Of a DNA stretch of 64,000 bases, positions 57,796-64,000 are shown piece after piece. The position numbers and the translations under genes are program-made. Each line of letters begins with the position of its first letter. The first letter of the stretch is position 1. Below the pieces are notes generated by a model. It searched no databases and had not been told where the DNA came from. It saw only the letters and a program-made list of their open reading frames with translations. The DNA comes from Dactylis glomerata (Eukaryota > Streptophyta > Magnoliopsida > Poales > Poaceae), in contig QXEO01000553.1 of the NCBI GenBank assembly GCA_007115705.1, positions 15,980,922 to 16,044,921 on the forward strand. The letters are read 5' to 3'.

Positions 57796-60700
57796 TGTAA
57801 CAACTCAGAAATTGTAATCCACTTCTTATTAAATAAAGTGCCACTTTCTGGACCAAGATAAAACTTTTTATCTATTATTGTATGCATACATGCATTTTCT
57901 TTTATTTGTATCCTATGATTTCATGTGTGTTATTTTTGATTGAGCATTGGTTAGATAATTCTAAGTGAACCCACAGAATCAATTGAGAAGAATATTAGGA
58001 ACCAAAGAAACCAGAAATAAAAATATCAAAGAAAAAGAGAAGATTGAGATGATCTAGAAATTGTTATTGACTACACCACTTTGAGCCCTTAGATTAAGAA
58101 ATCTACAGCTCACCTTCATGTTTGGCCTGTTAGTTGAGCTTAACCAAGTTATGGACTAACTCAACCAACAAAGATCTACCAAAAATTCAAACTAGGGCAT
58201 CACTCAAACTTGAGCCAAAGTTTGAATCCGAAACAGTAACCATACCCAATTTTGAAATATAAATTTCTGCAAAACTTCTTCTTTCTCCACAACAAAAATA
58301 TGACTGGATACCTTGGTCAATATGACGATCACTCAAACTGGAAAATTTCAAAAATTTGAATTTCAAACTCTTGCGGGCATTTCGTCGAACACTGGCAGAA
58401 GAAATCAAACCGAATCTTGAGTTACTGTAAAGATCACTGTTCGAGCTCGCCTAGGCACTGTTGCCATGCTGCTGGACGACGCCACGGTCGAGCCCAGCAC
58501 CCTTATCCCCGACCCAAGCCGTGAGAAGAGGAGGGAGGAGGAGAAACGCGCCCACGGCCCCCTCCCAGTTCTTCTCTTCCTGCGCGTCGCCGACCGCCCT
58601 GCCCTCGCCAGAGCAGACCCACAGCACCCCGCGGCCAAGCCATAACCCTCCCAGCACGCGAGCGTGGCCGCCGTGACCGGGGAGAGCTTCAAACGCAGCC
58701 AGGACCCCCGAGCCGGCGAGTTTCTGGTCGCCTTGTTCCTCGACGCTCCGGCCTATAAAAGGCCCCGCCGATCAAACGAAGCAACTCACCCAGTCCCCAG
58801 CTACCTCCCAGACACTCTCGCTTAGCCCCGTTTGCTCTAGTTCGTCGACACCTGCACCGCCGGCGTGGTACTGGACGAGCGGAGCGCCGCCGCATTCGAC
58901 CACCCCGGAGCAAGCTGCTGCAGGGAATCGGTGGAGGAGACGCAACGCCGCCGATCCCGCACGTCGGGGTCAAGATCTTCTTCCCCTACGCACGTCGTCG
59001 TCGCCGCCGTCGTCTTCACTGCACGCAGGTGAGCTTCCCTCGTCTCCGTCGAGACGATGACTGAGGGCCGTTAGATCTTGATCGGACGCTAGCTTACCGA
59101 TTCGGGGAGGTTAAGTGAGCTGACACCCCAACCCCACCTGTCAGCTCCCGTTTTTATTATTTTCCCGCCGCAGCGAAGCGGTATGGGCCGGCCCGTTCGG
59201 GTTTGATTCGAATTGGGCCCAGCCAGTTAGATTCGGTCCATTTCGATTTTTATTTATTTTCCCGCCTTTTCGAATTAATTCAAACTGTTTTAGATGTGAT
59301 TTTCAAACTTAATTTCCAAGAGATTTACAAATCCATTTGTAGCAAATAAATATGCATTGGAAAGCTTATAAAATACTCTACACCATAGAACTGGTTAGAA
59401 TTCAAAATAAGTTAAGAATTATATTAGATATGAATAGTGTGACCATAGCTTTATTTATCATAGATTATTTCTAGAAAATTATTTAAGCCATCAAAAAGCA
59501 TGAAAATTAATTTGTGAACTCACTAATGACTTATCTTACTGTTAGTCAACCTTAATCAACCCCAAACCCTATTAGTGTGAGCAATTAGACCTTAACCCAA
59601 TCCTATCTTGTAGCATAAAATCATAAATCCCTATCTTATACTTAGAATTAAATTTACCCCTCTTTGCCAATTCACTTAGTGGATCACTTCCACTTGAAAT
59701 AGTCCTAATACCCCTAAACCAATACCAATGCTTAGAAGGTAAACAACCTATGACACTTAGTAGAGAATTTAACTTGCACACTTGAAGAAAACTTAGAAGA
59801 AAAACTTACCATCCAACACCATAAAAAGCAACATGAATGCTATTGTTAGCAAACAAAGATGTGTGCTTGGTGTGTGGTTAAGCATGGTGTAGTGATTGTG
59901 TGCTTGTGTTTATTCGTTATTAGACGCTAGTGTTGCCGAGGAGGATATTGGAGGGGATTATTATCAAGAAGAAGAAGAATACCCCGGACACTTTGCCAAC
60001 CAAGGCAAGCCATCTTTTGATTCATACTCCCCATGCCCAGTTTTTAATATTGCATTCTACTTGTTTTAAGTAAATTGCATGATTGAATTGCTAGAGTAGA
60101 ATGATAGAAGAATAGTGATATCTTGCTTAACAAGAGCATCAAGTTGAGTTTATCCAACTCTATTTAGTGTTCATCACTCAATGTAGTTGCTTAGTCGCTA
60201 ATAATATTGAGGCCATCTATAAGGGGAACTCTAGTTGAAATTGGTGATTTGAACTTGAAACTTGAATTGGAGATTGCTCCTACATAATGGCTTTAGGAAA
60301 GAAATGAATCTTGACTAAGAACTATGAAATATATTTCTCAATGACAACGAGTGATGTACATGGGAGCCAACCCTACCGTACAACCATATTACCCCTATAT
60401 GGGAAGGGGCTTAATCCGTAGCTTGTTTATCTTAGTATGGGAGGCCTTGTATCAAATCTTCATGGAAGGACCCGTGAGCGGTTACTTCTGGACCAGGTGG
60501 ATTCCACTAACCCGGCTCCCGGGATGGGCAGAACTAGAGGCGCCGGAGCGGGGATTCCGTACCCCGGGCTCTAGGGAAGGATCCTATACTAGGGTGAGCA
60601 AGTGAAAGGTTTTGTTTGATTATCTGAAACCCGCATACTTTTGTATGACGGACTGTGGATTTCCCCCGGCAGATGTATCGAATCTTGTGGGTAAAGTGTA

Positions 60701-61365
60701 CCCCTCTGCAGAGGTTTTCAAACTATTCGAATAGCCGTGTCCGCGGTCATGGACAGTTGGCTAACTCTACTTGGCTTTTGTCAATAATGAAAACAACTTA
60801 TGGTGAACTTGGTGAATGACATGAATTGACTTGACTTGACCATGATGTTGACACACTTGAAATTCCTCTTTAGATTGAACTTAGAGAACTAAACCTCTTG
60901 TCTACCAATGAACATTCTTGGGAAATAAAACTAGCTTTTGCAAATAAACTTAGTGCTTAGTCCACTATACCAAACCTTGCATATCTACTTCATCATTTCA
61001 ATTATAAGATGGTTTGCGAGTGCATCCAATGTACTCATGGCTGTGTCCCTGGCTATCAACTTGGCCAGACTATGGGGAAGAATATCCGGAGGAAGGATAT
61101 GAGGAAGAGTACCAGAACTAAGCTCGTCTCCGTGAGTCGCCATTTGCCTGTAGGGAGAAGGCATGGGCCGAAGACGTTATTTCCGCTGCTATCTTATGTT
61201 GTAATATGAACTTGGTCTCTATGACCAATGTATTTGAACTATCGTATTGTAATGTCTATGGAACTGGTTACCAACTACGTTATGTATATCGCAACAACGG
61301 TTCTGGGATTGCGGTGGAATACATAACGGGCACTTCGAATTTGTATCAAATTTGAGGTCGTCACA
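57796..61365 (+). repeat. 5' LTR of element E
   Basis: 3,570 bp from TGTAACAACTCAG to GGTCGTCACA. GC-rich block at about 58440-59060 with TATAAAA at 58754-58760. The left boundary was placed from the TGTAACA motif shared with T and could be off by a few bases; the right boundary is fixed by the primer binding site. Confidence 0.82.
58785..61121 (+). other. Candidate three-exon reading frame inside the E LTR
   Basis: Exon 1 is open in the relevant frame from just after the TATA box to 59028 (GTGAGC donor), but without ATG. Exon 2 is 59924-60004 after TTATTAG, encoding ASVAEEDIGGDYYQEEEEYP, and ends CAAG before a GC-type donor (GCAAGC). Exon 3 is 61069-61121 after GGCCAG, encoding DYGEEYPEEGYEEEYQN before TAA. 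Intron phases are identical to the T LTR copies although the sequence has diverged. Start codon and expression unknown; coordinates give the open region, not a proven transcript. Confidence 0.4.
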
Positions 61366-61368
61366 AGT

Positions 61369-61381
61369 TGGTATCAGAGCC
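61369..61381 (+). promoter_or_regulatory. Primer binding site of element E (initiator Met tRNA)
   Basis: TGGTATCAGAGCC, three bases after the LTR end. Confidence 0.9.
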
Positions 61382-61583
61382 TAGGCTGACCATAGGAGAC
61401 CTTAGTTAGAATGGGCGTTAAATGAAACCTTGATAAAAGCAAAGATATAAGTAATGGTTGCAAAATTGCTTAGTCTTTCCTCTCTAATTGCAAAGTTTTA
61501 TACATACATCAGTTTTTTTTGTCTACTTCAAATTTTGCACACTTGAGTTGATCACTAACTTAATCTAATCTAAAATTTTGTAG

Positions 61584-62366
61584 ATGGCCCCGGTATTCAC
61601 TGAGCAGTACCAGTTGGGCCATGGTGGCAGCCTTTGTTTCGAGCGCGACCTCACCACCCTGACCTTGTTCCTGAACCGTTTGTACCCGGAGTTCAAGGGA
61701 GCTGTGCTCAATGAGCACCCAGATGGAGAGCTACGGTGGCTTATCCGAGCCAGTTGCCGTGGCAAGAAGGGGATGTTGGGTTCTCCAAGGGTCAAGTTTG
61801 AGCTTGTGGAGAACACTTGGGCCGATGGTTTGGTCCGAGCGATGCAAGAGATGCACGCCCGCTTGTGCGGACTGCACGTTGAGGAGGTTCAGGGAGAGCG
61901 CTTTAGGAACTTTGCTCGGCGTGATGCGGACGGGCGTCCCGCAAACATGCCCGGGCAGAATGAGCCGAGTACCTACATCGATCACATGGACTTCTTGCTG
62001 TACTCCACTCAGCAGGAGGCCGACCGTGCCCGTACTAGGGCCAACCTCGAGCACTTTGCACTGGTGGAGGCGAGGAGCACTATCAGGATTCTTGCGAAGG
62101 AGCGCAAGAGCCTTCGTCGCCAGCGCGATGAGAAGGAGCGGGATCTTGAGGAGTTGAAGGCCAATGTGGCTGAGCTGACTGAGTACATTGAGAGTCTTGA
62201 GGATCACCTTGGTGAGGAGGAAGGCATTGATCTCCGCAAGGAGGATAATGCCCTCATTAGTGATGCGGATGACTTCATGGAGGACCTTGAGGATTCGGAA
62301 GATGGTGGACACAATGGATTCATTGTGAGTGATGAGGAGGAAGACCCTGAGGAGCCCGCTGTTTAG
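61584..62366 (+). CDS. Extra ORF upstream of gag (ORF0-like), element E
   Basis: An intact 260-residue frame 200 bases after the primer binding site. The N-terminal globular-looking part (CFERDLTTLTLFLNRL, FELVENTWADGLVRA, RRDADGRPANMP) aligns with the 285-residue ORF of T. Residues about 170-215 are coiled-coil-like (RQRDEKERDLEELKANVAEL) and the last 45 residues are acidic (DADDFMEDLEDSEDGG, SDEEEDPEE). No known enzymatic motif. Its conservation between two diverged families, with start, order of parts and position kept, argues that it is a real protein. It may be a counterpart of the orf0 I recall from rice RIRE3/RIRE8. Confidence 0.75.
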   Translation: MAPVFTEQYQLGHGGSLCFERDLTTLTLFLNRLYPEFKGAVLNEHPDGELRWLIRASCRGKKGMLGSPRVKFELVENTWADGLVRAMQEMHARLCGLHVEEVQGERFRNFARRDADGRPANMPGQNEPSTYIDHMDFLLYSTQQEADRARTRANLEHFALVEARSTIRILAKERKSLRRQRDEKERDLEELKANVAELTEYIESLEDHLGEEEGIDLRKEDNALISDADDFMEDLEDSEDGGHNGFIVSDEEEDPEEPAV

Positions 62367-62642
62367 ATCCGAGATCCACGTGTTATCTAGCTATGAGTTC
62401 CACTTTATGTTCACTTCGTGTAGGTGTGAGTTGTATCCCCCTCTCTAGTAGACGAGTCGCAATGGTTTAATGTAAACCATTTGTAATGTGTGAACTCGTA
62501 TGTATGATATGTTTGTTGAGTGTTGAATGAAATATGAATTTGGCTCTTAAGGCCTTAGTAAGACAAAAATTGCATCATCCATGTTACCTTTAAATCTTAG
62601 CAAATTAGCTTTTCCCTCTTGTCTTACACACCTTATCTTCAG

Positions 62643-64000
62643 ATGCCGCGAGCACCCCCACCCCCGAACCCGGAAATGGCCGAATTGCTAAGGTTGATCA
62701 TGGAAGACCGGGAAGCAGCCCGAGCCGAGCGCCAAGCTAACTTGGCCACTCTTCAGCAGATAACCCAGATGGCAATGAACCGCAACAATGGCAATGACAA
62801 TGGTGAAGGAGAAAACAATGGCAATGGTGATCACCGATCCAAGTTAAGGAGTTTCCAAAACACCAACCCTCCTATGTTCATTAAGTCCGAGGAACCCTTA
62901 GATGCCGATGACTGGCTTCGCACTATGGAGAACAATTTGGCAGTCGCCGAAGTTGGGGAGAATGAGAAGGTTTTGTACACCACCCACTACCTTGCTAGAG
63001 CAGCAAGAGCTTGGTGGGATAGCACTCGTGCAATGCAAGCCCCAGGGTATGTGATGCCATGGGAGGAGTTCAAGAGCAAGTTTAGCAAAGCTCATGTTCC
63101 TATGGGATTGGTTAAAAGGATGAGAGATGAGTTCAGGAATCTGAAGCAAGGTTCCCTATCTGTGGTGGATTACCGTGACAAGTTCCTTACCTTGTCTAGG
63201 TATGCCCCCGATGACACCGACACCACTGAGAAGAAGAAAGAAAGGTTTCTGGATGGACTTCATGATGAGATGCAATGTGTTTTGGTCAGCATTCCCTTTG
63301 CCGACCTGGAGTCATTGGTTGACTCTGCCATTCAGATGGAAGGTAAACTCAAGCAAGCGGCAGCGAACCGCAAGCGTCATATGATGTATCAAGGCAACTC
63401 GAGCAACTCGCAGAAGCCAAGGGGAAATGCACCTATGGGATTCGCCCCAAGACCTATGAGGCCGTCTGCACCTGCTCCGCGTCCCAACTATCCTAACCGT
63501 CCACCCAACAACAACTTCAACCGTGCCCCTCCAAGGCCTAGTGGCAACAACTTCAACACCAATACCCCAAGGCCAAATGGTGCCCCTGTGTTACCCAAGC
63601 CCGGTGACAAGTCTGGTGTTACCTGTTATGAGTGCGGACTGAAAGGGCATTACTCCAATGAGTGCCCCAAGAAGCTGAATGATGCCTCCAAGACCACTGT
63701 TCCTGTTCAGCAACAGCGTCGTGTGGGAAATGGCAAGAGCTATCCACCAAGGAAACCGCCTCACTCTCAAGGCCGTCTGAATCACATGAATGTTGAAGAA
63801 GCTCAGGAAGCAACCGACGTTGTGCTTGGTATGTTCCCTGTTAACTCAGTTCTTGCAAGAGTTCTGTTTGATTCTGGAGCTTCACACTCATTTGTTACCC
63901 AACTATTCGTTGATAAAAGTGGACTTCAACCCACACCCTTGAAAGAGTTCATGTCTGTACAAATTCCCGGGTCAGTAACCAAAGCTAGTTGTACCTGCTT
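62643..64000 (+). CDS. Element E gag-protease (polyprotein start, runs off the edge)
   Basis: The frame opens with ATG at 62643 and stays open for 452 codons to the window end. The gag domain starts near residue 75 (DWLRTMENNLAVAEV, ARAARAWWDSTRAM, KQGSLSVVDYRDKFLTLSRY). A proline/asparagine-rich linker follows, then a CCHC zinc knuckle CYECGLKGHYSNEC at 63624-63665 and the protease active site VLFDSGASHSFV at about 63861-63896. Reverse transcriptase and integrase must lie beyond the window. It is clearly homologous to the split gag of T. The proline-rich start MPRAPPPPNPEMAELLRL fits a native N-terminus. Confidence 0.9.
   Translation, partial: MPRAPPPPNPEMAELLRLIMEDREAARAERQANLATLQQITQMAMNRNNGNDNGEGENNGNGDHRSKLRSFQNTNPPMFIKSEEPLDADDWLRTMENNLAVAEVGENEKVLYTTHYLARAARAWWDSTRAMQAPGYVMPWEEFKSKFSKAHVPMGLVKRMRDEFRNLKQGSLSVVDYRDKFLTLSRYAPDDTDTTEKKKERFLDGLHDEMQCVLVSIPFADLESLVDSAIQMEGKLKQAAANRKRHMMYQGNSSNSQKPRGNAPMGFAPRPMRPSAPAPRPNYPNRPPNNNFNRAPPRPSGNNFNTNTPRPNGAPVLPKPGDKSGVTCYECGLKGHYSNECPKKLNDASKTTVPVQQQRRVGNGKSYPPRKPPHSQGRLNHMNVEEAQEATDVVLGMFPVNSVLARVLFDSGASHSFVTQLFVDKSGLQPTPLKEFMSVQIPGSVTKASCTC

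Larger units (their letters stand above)
57796..64000 (+). mobile_element. Element E: Tekay-type chromovirus, 5' half (runs off the window)
   Basis: LTR 57796-61365, Met primer binding site, ORF0-like gene and an open gag-protease frame up to the edge. It is the same layout as element T and a related family; the LTR end also matches the fragment at 1-306. The 5' flanking five bases are ACTTA (57791-57795), which should reappear after the 3' LTR. No lesion is seen in the coding part present, so the copy may be young. Confidence 0.87.

Noticed and set aside
1..64000. CRISPR arrays, operons, tRNA or rRNA genes
   Set aside because: The sequence is plant nuclear DNA. Repeats found are LTRs and short element-internal repeats; no cloverleaf or rRNA-like sequence was recognised.

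Overview
The window is nuclear DNA of a grass, most likely a Pooideae species (Lolium/Festuca/oat/wheat relatives). This rests on the long-terminal-repeat (LTR) families present, recognised from memory of Triticeae and Lolium repeats, and on the nesting of retrotransposons around one ordinary intron-containing plant gene. There are no bacterial features. Most open frames in the window are retrotransposon proteins, or chance frames inside LTRs.

Left half (1-39463) is a nested stack. The oldest layer is a minus-strand Copia LTR (13626-14101 continued at 38786-39463). A gag-type non-autonomous Gypsy element (S2, 307-13625, 5' part off the window) cuts its left side. S2 is itself interrupted by a minus-strand Tat-clade Gypsy element (2166-11432, target-site duplication GCACC) and abuts the end of another Gypsy LTR (1-306). 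A 24.7-kb Tekay/Del-type chromovirus (T, 14102-38780, duplication CCTTT) sits in the same Copia LTR. Its gag is split by a very young non-autonomous element (S, 20494-28992, duplication CTCAT), and its 3' LTR carries a 1,339-bp Helitron (36077-37415), for which the 5' LTR provides the exact empty site.

Centre (39464-45928) is the only gene-like island. It holds an intact seven-exon minus-strand gene for a WAT1-related (nodulin MtN21/EamA) transporter of 365 residues (41074-43371), flanked by low-copy-looking DNA and non-LTR or MITE scraps.

Right half (45929-64000) holds two nested Angela/WIS-like Copia LTRs, a decayed Copia body, a 5.5-kb reverse solo LTR of the T-like group with a perfect AAGCC duplication, and the start of a second Tekay-type element (E, 57796 to the window edge). 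E has a 3.57-kb LTR, a primer binding site, an extra ORF before gag, and an open gag-protease frame running off the end.

Two features stand out. First, the LTRs of the T and E elements carry a phase-conserved, apparently three-exon reading frame that ends in a short acidic peptide. It is traceable in five LTR copies here, although the start codon is uncertain. Second, T and E share an additional ORF between primer binding site and gag, with a coiled coil and an acidic tail. The Tat element also carries a multi-exon gene on the strand opposite gag while lacking reverse transcriptase and integrase. All statements about families rest on reading the sequence and on memory; no searches were run.
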